Assembly (NCBI RefSeq): GCF_009857815.1
Contig: NZ_WVVW01000001.1
Location: 806,001 to 870,000, forward strand
DNA from: Pseudomaricurvus sp. HS19
GTDB lineage: Bacteria; Pseudomonadota; Gammaproteobacteria; Pseudomonadales; Cellvibrionaceae
Reading direction: 5' to 3'
DNA: 64,000 bases
Part shown: positions 46,794-56,680 of the stretch, one piece after another
Layout: each line of letters opens with the position of its first letter
Position numbering within the stretch: position 1 is the stretch's first letter
The notes under the pieces: generated by a model
The model's input: only the letters and a program-made list of their open reading frames with translations
Database searches by the model: none
Told to the model about the DNA's origin: nothing
Translations under genes and position numbers: made by a program

Positions 46794-49481
46794 TTACGCC
46801 AGGCTTTTGCTCACCACCTCAAACACATCCCTTGAGAGCCCCTCTTCCGCCTTGACGCGCTGCAGGGCTTTCAGCATCAACGCCTGACGCTTCTCGTCGT
46901 AACGTTTCCACTTGGTCAGTGGTGTCAACTGACGGGATGCCACCTGCGGATTGAGCTTGTTCAGCTCTATGATGCGATCGGCAAGAAACTCGTAACCGCT
47001 GCCATCCGCGGCGTGGAAATTGACCGGGTTGTTGCCACAGAACGCGCCAACCACCGAGCGCACCTTGTTGGGATTACGGATATCAAAGGCTTCGTGCTGC
47101 ATCAGCCGCTGTACCCGTGCCAGCCCGTCACTTAACGGGCAGGCCGCCTGCACCGTCAGCCACTGGTTGACCACCAGTGCCTCGTGCTGCCACTTGCGGT
47201 AAAAGTTATTCAGCACCACCGGTGCCAGCTTCTGTGCCAGTGCCGAGTCGCTGTTAACAATGGCGGCAAGTGCTGCCATCTCGTCGGTCATATTGGTGGC
47301 GCCGTCAAGCTGTTGCTGTGCCAGCTGCACATAGAGGTCACTGCCGGACTTCACCAGGAACGTCAGTGCCGTATTCTTCAGGCTGCGACGGGCCATGGCG
47401 GCGGCATCCACCGAGAATGGACCTGTATCGGTGTTGGCCTGATAGGCGGCGTTTAATTCTGTCTCCAGTGCACCCGCCAGGTAAGCCTTGACGTACTCGC
47501 GGGAGAAATTAATCGCCTCCACATCAATCACAGTGGCAATCTCGCTCAGGTAGCCCTCACTGGGCAACTGCAGCATCAGGGCAACAATGGCGGGATCCAG
47601 GGACTGGTCATTCAGTACTGCGCGACAGGCTTCCACCAAGGCCTGATCCACCTGGTAATTGCGGTCACCCCGGTGGGCACGCATGACGTCCTCAATAACA
47701 CCCACTGCCAGCTTCTGGCAGGCATCCCAGCGACTGAAACCATCACTGTCACCGCTCATGATGGCCTGCAGTTGGGCGCGGCTATAGGGGTACTCCAGCT
47801 TTACCGGCGCAGAAAAGTCACGCAGCAATACCGGTATGGGTCGTTCTGGTAATCCGGTGAAGGCAAAGGTCTGCTCCGCTTCCGTCAACTCCAGCACCCG
47901 ATGGGTGTTGTCGGAGGTTTCGGTGTCGGGCGCTTCGCCCTGCAGGTGAATGGCGAGATTGCCCGCTTCCCCCAGTAAACCGATGGCCACCGGGATGTGG
48001 AACGGCTGCTTTTCGGCGGCTGTCGCTTCCGGCGTATCAGGACAGCTCTGGCTGATGGTCAGGCGATACACGCCTGCGTCCTCGTCGAACTCATCCGTCA
48101 CCTGCAGGCGCGGCGTTCCCGCCTGTGAATACCAGAGTTTGAATTGGCTGAGATCGCGGCCGGAGGCCTCTTCCATGGCGCTTACAAAATCTTCGATGGT
48201 AGCAGCGCCGCCGTCGTTGTTGGCGAAATAGAGATCACTGCCTTTGCGGAAAGTCTCAGCCCCCAGCAGGGTGTGGATCATACGCACCACTTCCGAACCC
48301 TTTTCGTACACAGTGAGGGTGTAGAAGTTGGAAATCTCCATGAAGGACGCGGGGCGCACCGGGTGCGCCATGGGACCGGCATCCTCGGCAAATTGCAGCG
48401 TCCGCAACAGGGAGACATCCTCCACCCGCTTGACCGTGGCCGAATTCAGGTCCGCCGAGAACTGGGAATCACGGAAGACGGTAAAGCCCTCTTTCAGGCT
48501 CAGCTGGAACCAGTCGCGACAGGTGACCCGGTTGCCGGACCAGTTGTGGAAATACTCGTGCGCCACCACCGACTCCACCCGCTGGAAACCGAGATCCGTG
48601 GTGGTCTCCGGCTTGGCCAGCACGCAGGAGGTGTTAAAGATATTGAGGCCCTTGTTTTCCATGGCCCCCATATTGAAATCGTCCACCGCCACGATCATGT
48701 AGATGTCCAGGTCGTACTCGCGCCCGTAGACCTCCTCGTCCCAGCGCATGGAGTTCTGCAGCGAACGCATGGCGTGGTCGCATTTATCCAGGTCCTTGCT
48801 CTCGACAAAGATTCTCAGGGTGACGTCACGACCACTGCAGGTGGTGAAGCGGTCCTCAATAAACTCAAGGTCACCGGCCACCAGCGCAAACAGGTACGCG
48901 GGTTTGGGAAACGGGTCGTGCCAGACAGCGTAGTGGCGGCCATTCTCCAGCTCGCCGCTTTCGACCTCGTTACCGTTGGACAGCAGTACCGGAAACAGCG
49001 CCTTGTCCGCTGCCAGCCGTGTGGTGAAGACGCTCAGCACATCGGGGCGGTCGAGGTAGTAGGTGATTTTGCGGAAACCCTCTGCCTCACACTGGGTACA
49101 GAACATGGTGCGGGATTTGTAGAGCCCTTCCAGGCTGGTGTTGGCGGCCGGATCGATCTGCACGCTCACGCACAGCTCAAAACGGTCCTGAACATTGGGC
49201 AGCAACAGTGTTTCGTCGGAGAGTTCGTATTCGCCCTCGTTTAACTCACGGCCATCCAGCGAGATTCCCAGCAGTTTCATCTCCTGGCCACTGAGCAGCA
49301 GCGGCGCTGCAGGATCGGCAGCGGCCGGGTTACGGCGCATTACAAGACGACTGTTAACGCGCGTCGCGGAAGGCTGAAGATCCACATCGAGGTGGGTCTC
49401 GTCGATGAGAAAATCCGGTACCTTGTAGTTTTTCAGGTAAATCGTCTGCGGCTGAGAGTCTCTGCTGGCTGCCATTTGCAT
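46794..49481 (-). CDS. pepN: Aminopeptidase N
   Basis: This 895-residue M1 zinc aminopeptidase acts in cytosolic peptide turnover. GAMEN (substrate recognition) precedes the zinc motif [17 protein letters not shown] (first His at 308, distal Glu in SLKEGFTVF). The long helical C-terminal domain has [29 protein letters not shown] and [31 protein letters not shown]-like blocks. The length matches the gammaproteobacterial PepN type. It is convergent with the DUF488 gene. Confidence 0.95.
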   Translation of the reverse strand: [895 protein letters not shown]

Positions 49482-49515
49482 CCCCGTATTCTGCTGTTAC
49501 GCGCCGCCTGTGTCG

Positions 49516-50355
49516 TCAGGCAGCCCGGTAAAGTTCGATATGATAGGCGCCGAATTTGCGCATATTGATGACACCGGTGTCGAAGATCAGGTACTGGCCT
49601 TTAATACCCTGCAACACCCCTTCCACCTCAGGCTCTTTATCGAGATTAAAGCTCACCACCTTTTTCGGGTAGGTATCGACCGGATAACGGAAGTCATACT
49701 CCTGCGCCTGCTCGATAAACTGTACAGCCTGTACGCCATACTCCCGCTGCAGCGCAACGATCTGGTCCCAGGCGTTATCCAGCAACTGATCGCGCAGGCT
49801 CACCAGGTCAATGTAATCCACATCGCCCTTGAGCATGGTGCGCCAGTTGGTCTTGTCCGCCACCTGATCCTTCAGGATCACTTCCAGCAAACCGCTCAGG
49901 CGGCGGGTTGCTACGCGGAAAATCGGCAGTGCCTGAATAGCTCCCTGGTCCATCCAGCGCACCGGCACCTGGGACTGGCGGGTAATTCCCACCTTGGCAC
50001 CGGAAGAGTTGGCCAGGTAAACAATGTGGTCCGTGAGGCAATGGGTCTCGCCCCACTCCGGCTCCCGGCAGGTGCCCGCGTCGTAATGACACTTTTCCGG
50101 ACTGACGATACAACTGTCGCACTGTGCCAGCTTCTGGAAACAGGGATAGCAGTAACCCTGATTGAAGCTCTTTTTGGTTTTGCGGCCACAGTGGCAACAG
50201 TGGATATCGCCACCATAGACCAGCTTCAGGCGCTGACCCAGTAGTGCATTCATGTCACACAGGCTGTCGTCCAGCGGCAGCTGATAGGCCACGGTGTCGT
50301 TGTGGCTGGTTCGCATTTTATTGACATGACCCGCGGCCAGTAACTCCCAACCCAT
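49516..50355 (-). CDS. DUF2797 family zinc-binding protein
   Basis: This protein of about 279 residues has the DUF2797 pattern. A cysteine-rich first half (IHCCHCGRKTKKSFNQGYCYPCF, LAQCDSCIVSPEKCHYDAGTCREPEWGE) is probably zinc-binding. It is followed by a GIY-YIG-like block HIVYLANSSGAKVGITRQSQVPVRWMDQGA and a C-terminal helix-rich part. A GTG start at 50370 would overlap the upstream gene by ten bases; the ATG at 50355 is an equal choice. Nuclease activity is suggested only by fold similarity. The function is unknown. Confidence 0.82.
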   Translation of the reverse strand: MGWELLAAGHVNKMRTSHNDTVAYQLPLDDSLCDMNALLGQRLKLVYGGDIHCCHCGRKTKKSFNQGYCYPCFQKLAQCDSCIVSPEKCHYDAGTCREPEWGETHCLTDHIVYLANSSGAKVGITRQSQVPVRWMDQGAIQALPIFRVATRRLSGLLEVILKDQVADKTNWRTMLKGDVDYIDLVSLRDQLLDNAWDQIVALQREYGVQAVQFIEQAQEYDFRYPVDTYPKKVVSFNLDKEPEVEGVLQGIKGQYLIFDTGVINMRKFGAYHIELYRAA

Positions 50356-50360
50356 GCCGA

Positions 50361-50624
50361 TCACTGCCACTTCAACGGTTTTTCTTCCGGCTCGGCCACT
50401 TCGCCTTCACCGCCACAGTGCTGGTGCGGTTTGGGCGGCACATACCCGGTGCGCTCTTCCGCAGGCAGGTGCTTGAGTTCATAGGCGATCACCGCCTGCA
50501 TGCTGTGCTCACGCTGCTCCTGGGTCAGCGGCCGGCCGTCCGGCCATTTGCCCAGTTCAATGGAACGCTTCAGGTTCTCATAGACCTCTGGCGTGATGCT
50601 GTTAATCAGCTCATCAATATTCAT
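50361..50624 (-). CDS. DUF1315 family protein
   Basis: This 87-residue protein has the DUF1315 pattern: MNIDELINSITPEVYENLKRSIELGKWPDGRPLTQEQRE, QAVIAYELKHLPAEERTGYVPP. A His-rich/acidic tail follows. The ATG at 50624 (MNIDEL) is preferred to one five codons upstream. Its stop overlaps the start of the DUF2797 gene, implying coupled translation. No function is known. Confidence 0.83.
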   Translation of the reverse strand: MNIDELINSITPEVYENLKRSIELGKWPDGRPLTQEQREHSMQAVIAYELKHLPAEERTGYVPPKPHQHCGGEGEVAEPEEKPLKWQ

Positions 50625-50687
50625 CGCTTGTACCTTCAAAAAATCAACAACAACTCAAAAACGAAAAACCGCTCCTGCCAGCTCCGC

Positions 50688-51581
50688 TCAACGGCGCAGG
50701 AGATACAGCAGGCCAGCCACACCAATGCCCACCAGCAAACCACCAACATGAGCGGCATTGGCAATCCCCATCCCGGTAAGGCCGCTGACTACGCCACTCA
50801 TACACAGCACCAGCCACACCAGCATAAAACCGACAATGCCGCCCGGCAGGCGTGTCTCTGCCGAGGGCCGCAGGCGATGGTGTATCCACAGCACACCCAA
50901 CAGGCCGTAAAGCACACCGGACAAGCCGCCAAACTGTGACGGACCGGCCCAGATAAACTGCGCCATATTGCTGAGCACACCGATAAAGACAATCATGGTG
51001 AGCAGGCTAAGGCTGCCGAAGCGGTGCTCCAGCCGGCGCCCGAACTCCCAGATCCAGAGGCCGTTAAAAATAATATGCAGCGGGCCAAAGTGCAGGAATA
51101 TCGGTGTCAGCAAGCGCCACAACTCTCCCGCCTGCCAGGCCGCCATGGGAGAGTAGTAGATAAGCTTATTCTGTGTCACAGCCACCGGCTGAAAACTGAG
51201 CATGGAGGTCAGCGGCCCGAAGCTGCCATCCCAGTACACCAGCAATGCGCCGAGAACACCCAGCAACAGCGTCACCAGAGTGACCGGATAGCGCCACAAC
51301 AACCACAGCAGGCCGACGCCCTGACGGCGCATCTCGCGACGAATGGTGAAGTCACCATGCAATGGCTGCTGCGGCGCTCGCTCCAGTGCTTCATGCACGC
51401 CTTCGTTCTGCAACCAGTGCTGCAGTTGCCCGGCAATGTTTTCATCCGCCACCCACAACACCTGCTGGCCCCGCTCCTCCACCACCCGGTGATCAACGCC
51501 CCGGGCGAGCAAAAACTCCATCAGCGGTTGCAGGTTCAGGTGCAGTCCGAATGCGGCCACGCGATACCAGTCCGCCATCAT
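50688..51581 (-). CDS. Rhomboid family intramembrane serine protease
   Basis: This 297-residue inner-membrane protein has an N-terminal cytosolic domain (about 1-85, GlpG-type) and six helices. The catalytic serine is in GGLSGVLYG (S221) and the histidine in ANAAHVGG (H278), so the Ser-His dyad looks intact. The conserved LWIWEFGRRLEHRFGS (WR/ER region) precedes. It would cleave transmembrane substrates. Genes for DUF1315 and metallophosphoesterase flank it on the same strand. Confidence 0.92.
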   Translation of the reverse strand: MMADWYRVAAFGLHLNLQPLMEFLLARGVDHRVVEERGQQVLWVADENIAGQLQHWLQNEGVHEALERAPQQPLHGDFTIRREMRRQGVGLLWLLWRYPVTLVTLLLGVLGALLVYWDGSFGPLTSMLSFQPVAVTQNKLIYYSPMAAWQAGELWRLLTPIFLHFGPLHIIFNGLWIWEFGRRLEHRFGSLSLLTMIVFIGVLSNMAQFIWAGPSQFGGLSGVLYGLLGVLWIHHRLRPSAETRLPGGIVGFMLVWLVLCMSGVVSGLTGMGIANAAHVGGLLVGIGVAGLLYLLRR

Positions 51582-51602
51582 GCCTGCACCTGCTTTACAA
51601 AA

Positions 51603-52598
51603 CTATTCATCGTAGAGTTCAGAGTCGTCCACCATAGTGGGGTCGTGATACACCCATACAAATTTTTCCTTGCTGAGATTCTCCTCACCATCAAAGCGGT
51701 AGGCGGTGAGACGGCCGAAATTAACTGCGCTGTAGTCAAGGCAGGCGATGTTATGACGCAGCGGTGCCGGGCGCCCGGTTAACCAGTAGTGGCCGAAAAA
51801 CACCGGTACAGCGTCGGCCGGGTAGTAAACCAGGTCGTCCTGGTGACGCGGCTGAATCGGCTCCTCATCAAGCCCATAGGGCAATGGGTCAGGCTGAAAC
51901 ACCAGGTCGCCATAAGTCTGCGGGCTGTTAGCCCAGAACTTGGTACGAAAGAATCGTCGTACAAAACCGTCCTTGCCCTCAACCTGCATGCCTTCCGGCA
52001 GTGGAATATTGATACCGCGGGTAAGGCGATCAATGGTGCGTGCCTCGCTGCTGCCCTGACTCTGCGCTGCGCTGAAAAAGCGTGGGCTCATATGCCCGGA
52101 GCCATACTGCTCAAGGATCCTGTCAATCAGCGCCTGATCCCAGCAGGCGTGCACCACCCGGAACCAGCGGTTTTCGATAAACAACGGTAAACGCATCAGC
52201 CAGCCGATCAGTTCATCCCAGGCCGGAAGATTGTGCCGGTACTGTTCCAGGGTGGCGTGCATCAGGCGCACAAGCCGCTCCGACAGGGCACTGCTGGAAC
52301 CGTGCTCCATATACTCGCGGCAGGCGCTGGCATTACGCAGGGCCAGGTACTCGTGATTGCCCATTACCATGCTGGCATTACCACTGTCGCACATGGCTTT
52401 CACCAACTGGACGGTTTGCGGAATCGCCGGCCCGCGATCCAGCAGGTCACCGACAAAAACCGCGCGGCGTCCCTGCGGGTGATGGTAGGAACTGCCATCA
52501 TGCTCATAACCCAGTTTCTGCAACAGGCGCTCAAGCGCGTCACAGCAGCCGTGCACGTCGCCAATAATGTCTGTTGCTGATTCCGATGCAGTGACCAC
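51603..52598 (-). CDS. Metallophosphoesterase (ApaH/PPP-like phosphatase)
   Basis: This 331-residue calcineurin-like phosphatase has metal-binding blocks IIGDVHGCCDAL, VFVGDLLDRGP and MVMGNHEYLAL, and a downstream FGHYWLTG His motif. The family includes diadenosine tetraphosphatases and Ser/Thr protein phosphatases. The exact substrate cannot be decided. It lies between NAD kinase and rhomboid genes on the minus strand. Confidence 0.87.
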   Translation of the reverse strand: MVTASESATDIIGDVHGCCDALERLLQKLGYEHDGSSYHHPQGRRAVFVGDLLDRGPAIPQTVQLVKAMCDSGNASMVMGNHEYLALRNASACREYMEHGSSSALSERLVRLMHATLEQYRHNLPAWDELIGWLMRLPLFIENRWFRVVHACWDQALIDRILEQYGSGHMSPRFFSAAQSQGSSEARTIDRLTRGINIPLPEGMQVEGKDGFVRRFFRTKFWANSPQTYGDLVFQPDPLPYGLDEEPIQPRHQDDLVYYPADAVPVFFGHYWLTGRPAPLRHNIACLDYSAVNFGRLTAYRFDGEENLSKEKFVWVYHDPTMVDDSELYDE

Positions 52599-52612
52599 TC
52601 GACTACCCGACC

Positions 52613-53494
52613 CTACTCTCCCAGGTGACTGCCCCAGCCCAGTTTACTGCGGCAGGTTTCATAGAAGTTGTGATTTAGCGGGTGAATCAGGTGCAGCTTG
52701 TGCGGTTTTTTATTGATCAGGATCTGGTCGCCGGGATTGGTGACTACATGACTCTGGCCATCGCAGGTGACATGGGGATAGGCCCGGTTGTGCTCGCCCA
52801 CCACAATCCGGATCTCGCTGTTGCCATCCACCACAATCGGCCGGCTGCTGAGGGTGTGGGGATTCATAGGTACAATCACGATGGCATCCAGCTTCGGGTG
52901 CATAATTGGACCGCCACCACTGAGGGCGTAGGCGGTGGAGCCGGTGGGGGTAGAGATAATCAGGCCATCGGAACGCAGGCTGTAAACAAACTGGCCATCG
53001 ATGTAGAGCTCGAGTTCGATCATGCGTATGAAACGACCCGGGTGGATCACCACGTCGTTAAGCGCCTCGCCGGTGCCCACCAGTGCCCCCTGACGGACGA
53101 CAGAGGAGTCCAGCAGGAAACGGGTCTCCATGATGTACTTGCCCGCCAGCACCTCTTCAACACGCGCCTCAATGTCATTGGGGCTGATATCGGTGAGAAA
53201 CCCCAGGCGACCGCGGTTCACGCCCAACAGCGGAACCTTATGGCGGCACAGGGAACGCGCAGCGCCCAGCAGGCTGCCATCGCCACCCACCACAATCACC
53301 AGGTCACAGGTTTTGCCGAGGGTATCGTTGTTGGAAACCTCCAGATCCGGCACAGACAGGCTGCGCGCGGTCTCCTCTTCCAGCACCACTTCCAGCCCGG
53401 CGCCCTGCAGGTAGTTTATCAGGCGCTTGAGCGTGCCCAGTGCACGATCACTGCCGGCCCTGCCTACCAGGCCAATACGATTAAACTCTGACAT
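52613..53494 (-). CDS. nadK: NAD kinase
   Basis: This 293-residue enzyme phosphorylates NAD to NADP. It has VVVGGDGSLLGAARSLCRHKVPLLGVNRGRLGFLTDI (the GGDGS catalytic and NxGxLGFL motifs) and SDGLIISTPTGSTAYALSGGGPIMHP. The start at 53494 (MSEFNRIGL) is preferred; the ATG at 53542 would leave little room for the divergent promoter. Confidence 0.94.
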   Translation of the reverse strand: MSEFNRIGLVGRAGSDRALGTLKRLINYLQGAGLEVVLEEETARSLSVPDLEVSNNDTLGKTCDLVIVVGGDGSLLGAARSLCRHKVPLLGVNRGRLGFLTDISPNDIEARVEEVLAGKYIMETRFLLDSSVVRQGALVGTGEALNDVVIHPGRFIRMIELELYIDGQFVYSLRSDGLIISTPTGSTAYALSGGGPIMHPKLDAIVIVPMNPHTLSSRPIVVDGNSEIRIVVGEHNRAYPHVTCDGQSHVVTNPGDQILINKKPHKLHLIHPLNHNFYETCRSKLGWGSHLGE

Positions 53495-53569
53495 ATCCAG
53501 ACTGTTGTCCCAGCACTCGTTAAAGGTGGCTATTATACCCACTCACACCCACCCCGTCAGGAGCACTCA

Positions 53570-54508
53570 ATGATCACCGCCTCCTCGCCCCTCTGGCGCA
53601 AGCTGCAGCACCCGCTGGTGCGTGATCTCGCCTGGTGCCTGATGAGCCCGGAGTTAATGGCCCCGGGCACCGGTTGCGACACCTTCAACACCGGTCAGCA
53701 GGACGCCATACAGGCGCGACTGCTTGAGCTGGAGAGCAATCCACCCCCTCTGGAGCACTGGATGGAGCAGTGCCATTCCCGGCGACTGGGGCTGATTTTC
53801 GAGCACCTGTGGCAATTCTGGTGGCGCCACTGCAGTGCCGACAGCGGAGAATGGCTATTCAACATGCAACTGCACCAACACGGCCGTACACTGGGAGAAG
53901 CGGACGCGCTCTGCTGGCAAGGGGAGGAACTGCTGCACACGGAACTGGCGGTGAAATTTTACCTCGGGTTTGAAGCCGGCGATGGCACAGCCGCAGGATG
54001 GTATGGCCCCGAGGTCAAGGATCGGCTGGACCTGAAATGGCACCACTTGATGGAACGTCAACTGGCGCCGGCACGACTCGACAGTGCCCCGCTGCCCGCA
54101 CACTGGCACTTCCGGCGTGTGCGATCAGCCCTGCTCTCCCGCGGGCGTCTTTTTTACCCAATGCTGCAAGAGCACTTCCAGGCGCCCGACCCGGCACTGC
54201 TGATGCCCCACCACGACAGAGGATTCTGGTTACGTTGCAGCGAACTGCAGCAACTGCCGGAAGGTCACTGGCAACCCTTGCAGCGCCGGCAGTGGCTGGC
54301 GCCGCTGCGCAGCAGCGCATCGGGCCTGCTCGACAAGCAACAACTCATTCGCGTATTGCAGCCGCAGCTGACGCCGGATGCACGCCCCCTGCAACTGGCC
54401 CGGATGCAACCTGAAAACAGCGAATACTTCGAGGTAAGTCGCTACTTTGTGGTACCGGATAACTGGCCGACGGTGAGCGGGGCCGAGTTCAGGAAGCCTG
54501 CCAGCTAA
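53570..54508 (+). CDS. DUF1853 family protein
   Basis: This 312-residue protein has the DUF1853 pattern: PLWRKLQHPLVRDLAWCLMSPEL, RRLGLIFEHLWQFWWRH, ALCWQGEELLHTELAVKFYLGF and GYYGPEVKDRLDLKWHHL-like. The E-LAVKFYL segment resembles a nuclease-type core (PD-(D/E)xK-like), but this is not established. It is divergent from nadK. Confidence 0.82.
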   Translation: MITASSPLWRKLQHPLVRDLAWCLMSPELMAPGTGCDTFNTGQQDAIQARLLELESNPPPLEHWMEQCHSRRLGLIFEHLWQFWWRHCSADSGEWLFNMQLHQHGRTLGEADALCWQGEELLHTELAVKFYLGFEAGDGTAAGWYGPEVKDRLDLKWHHLMERQLAPARLDSAPLPAHWHFRRVRSALLSRGRLFYPMLQEHFQAPDPALLMPHHDRGFWLRCSELQQLPEGHWQPLQRRQWLAPLRSSASGLLDKQQLIRVLQPQLTPDARPLQLARMQPENSEYFEVSRYFVVPDNWPTVSGAEFRKPAS

Positions 54509-54532
54509 ATTCCTTCCCGCTCAAGCTCCGGG

Positions 54533-55654
54533 TTAAAGCGCCACCACGCCATTGCGCAACAGGTAATCCTGACGGGTGAGAGCGGCCTGCGGCAACTGGT
54601 CCACCAGCTCCATCAAACCCGGCTGCAGCACCTTGACGTCGAAACCCTGCTGCTGCAGGAACAGTGAGGCCGGTCGCGCACGCTGACCGCTGTTGCAGTA
54701 CACCGCGTAGCGCACATCGGCTGACAGCAGGCGTGCCTTCAGTGACAGCAGGTGCAGCGGCAGGCTGGCCGCCCGCGGCAGGTGCCCGGCGCTGTACTCC
54801 CCCTGCGTGCGCACATCCAGCAACACCCGCTGCTCCTCAGCGGCCTGCGGCAAGGTACAGAGGGCCACCTCCGGCTCCCGCAGCAGGGAGAGAAAATCCT
54901 GCTGCTGCAACACCAGCAGCACCCCATCACTGAGCATGGTTACGGTGGCATTGCGCGGCGACTCCTTGAGCAGTGCATCCTCGCCAAAGCAGTGCCCGGC
55001 CCCCACTACAGCCAGTGGCTCAGCCGCCGACCCGCGAGTGACACGGGCCTCCCCGCTCTGCACAAAGTAACAGCAGTCACCCGCTGCACCTTCGCGAATA
55101 ATCACGTCGCCGGCACGCACCTCCCGGGGCTCCAGTTTCTGCAGCACACGACCGATGTTGGTAGGTGACACCTTGAGGAAGAGGTTCGAACCCAGCAGAC
55201 GATCCAGCCACAGGTTACCGGCAGCATCGCCCTGCTCCTCCACCGCCGCCAGCCGCAGATGTTCTGCCACCTGGCTCCAGCTGAGCAGCTCATCCAGTCG
55301 CTGGCGGTTAATTTTCAGAACTACCGCATCCGCCGCTACCCGGGCTCGATGCCGCCGCGGCAACATGGGAGACAGGGCACCGAGCGAAGTACGCCCCTTT
55401 TCCAGGGTGTGATTGCCGTTGGCGTCGGTGAGGGTTACATCACCACTGAGAAGAAAATATTCGCTGCTGTCGAACTGACCACTCTCAAACAGAATGTCAC
55501 CGGGAAACAGATAGAGCGTATCGCTCTCCTGCAACAGCGCCTGCCGCTGTCCCGGGCTGAGGCTGCCCAGAGGCACCAGGGTATTGAGGGATTCGGGACT
55601 GACCTGCAACCTGGCACTATCGCCGGTTACCACCGCTGTACTGCTCATGCCCAC
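54533..55654 (-). CDS. Cyclic-nucleotide-binding-like domains fused to rhodanese
   Basis: This 373-residue protein has two CRP-type cyclic-nucleotide-binding-like modules, about 35-140 (LYLFPGDILFESGQFDSSEYFLLSGDVTL) and 160-265 (GDVIIREGAAGDCCYFVQSGEARV). A C-terminal rhodanese domain follows (about 275-360) with VLLDVRTQGEYSAGHLPRA and the catalytic cysteine in YCNSGQRA (C320). It has no HTH, so it is not a classical CRP regulator. Its start overlaps the downstream deaminase-like gene's end by ten bases, implying coupled expression. A sensor-coupled sulfur transferase is plausible. Confidence 0.82.
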   Translation of the reverse strand: MGMSSTAVVTGDSARLQVSPESLNTLVPLGSLSPGQRQALLQESDTLYLFPGDILFESGQFDSSEYFLLSGDVTLTDANGNHTLEKGRTSLGALSPMLPRRHRARVAADAVVLKINRQRLDELLSWSQVAEHLRLAAVEEQGDAAGNLWLDRLLGSNLFLKVSPTNIGRVLQKLEPREVRAGDVIIREGAAGDCCYFVQSGEARVTRGSAAEPLAVVGAGHCFGEDALLKESPRNATVTMLSDGVLLVLQQQDFLSLLREPEVALCTLPQAAEEQRVLLDVRTQGEYSAGHLPRAASLPLHLLSLKARLLSADVRYAVYCNSGQRARPASLFLQQQGFDVKVLQPGLMELVDQLPQAALTRQDYLLRNGVVAL

Positions 55655-56631
55655 TCCCCCTCAGCCGCGGTGCTGTCCAGCCCCGGCACGCCGCGCCGCC
55701 CCTGCAGCCCACCACTGTGCAGTACCACAAGGCGCGTGCCGCGGCGCCAGTGACCTTGTGCAGCCAGCTGGCTGATGGCGTAGAGCATTTTCCCGGTATA
55801 GACCGGATCCAGACCAACACCGGTTTGCGCTTCAAAATCGACCATAAACTCCAATAACTCCGGCTTAACCCGACCAAACCCGCCAAAACTCTGCTCGTCC
55901 TGCACCGTGACCCTGGCAGCACAGGCCGGTGACAGGCCCTGCAACAGCTGTTGCCTGTACGCTGGCAACCCGGGCCCGAGCCTCAATGCGGCAAAGGCCA
56001 TGATGTCCTGCCGCGCCCCGCAATCCTCAAGCCCCTGCAAAATCCCCCGCAGGGTGGTGCCGGTACCGGTGGCCAGGCAGAGGTTGTCGCCAGGCTGCAA
56101 CTGTATTCCCAGCCATTGCCCCAGGGCACGGCATCCCACCAACCCCGGGGCGCCACCGCCTCCTTCCGGTACGCAGTAGTAGCCCTGTGGCGTTGCGCCG
56201 CCGTGCCCGTCACAGGCCGCGCGGTAATCCAGACGACTGAGGAATTGCAGCTCCATACCCCAGTGCCGGCAGTCCCGTAACGTCGCCGACCACTGTCGTG
56301 GCTCGTGTCCACGAACAAAACCCAGCGTCGGAATGCCCAGCGCCCTGCCCACCCGGGCCAGCGCATGCAAATGATTGGAGTAGTAACCACCAAAGGTACA
56401 GAGTCCCCGCGCGCCCTGCTGGCGCGCCAGCTGCAGGTGGCCCCAGAGTTTGTAAAGCTTGTTGCCGGACGCTGTCGGGTGCAGCAACTCATCGCGCTTG
56501 CAAAAGACCTCGACGCCCGCCTTGTCGAACACCGGGTATGCAAGCCGGGACAGGCCAATGCGCCCTGCCAACTTCTCCGCCGTCCCATCGAGCAGTGGAA
56601 CTATCGCCTCGCTGCCGCTTTCACTCTGCAT
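55645..56631 (-). CDS. PLP-dependent ACC deaminase / D-cysteine desulfhydrase family enzyme
   Basis: This fold-type II PLP enzyme of about 328 residues has VEVFCKRDELLHPTASGNKLYKLWGHL, with the PLP lysine in SGNKLYKL. It also has CTFGGYYSNHLHALARVGRALG and ATGTGTTLRGILQGL (phosphate-binding TGTGTT). These match the 1-aminocyclopropane-1-carboxylate deaminase/D-cysteine desulfhydrase group. The ATG at 56631 is preferred; the upstream 41 residues would overlap the next gene. Linked to a rhodanese protein, it may feed sulfur from cysteine, though the substrate is not certain. Confidence 0.85.
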   Translation of the reverse strand: MQSESGSEAIVPLLDGTAEKLAGRIGLSRLAYPVFDKAGVEVFCKRDELLHPTASGNKLYKLWGHLQLARQQGARGLCTFGGYYSNHLHALARVGRALGIPTLGFVRGHEPRQWSATLRDCRHWGMELQFLSRLDYRAACDGHGGATPQGYYCVPEGGGGAPGLVGCRALGQWLGIQLQPGDNLCLATGTGTTLRGILQGLEDCGARQDIMAFAALRLGPGLPAYRQQLLQGLSPACAARVTVQDEQSFGGFGRVKPELLEFMVDFEAQTGVGLDPVYTGKMLYAISQLAAQGHWRRGTRLVVLHSGGLQGRRGVPGLDSTAAEGEWA

Positions 56632-56680
56632 GACATGACACCCCACCGCCCCGCACCTGCCGCAAACGGTGATTAAAAAC

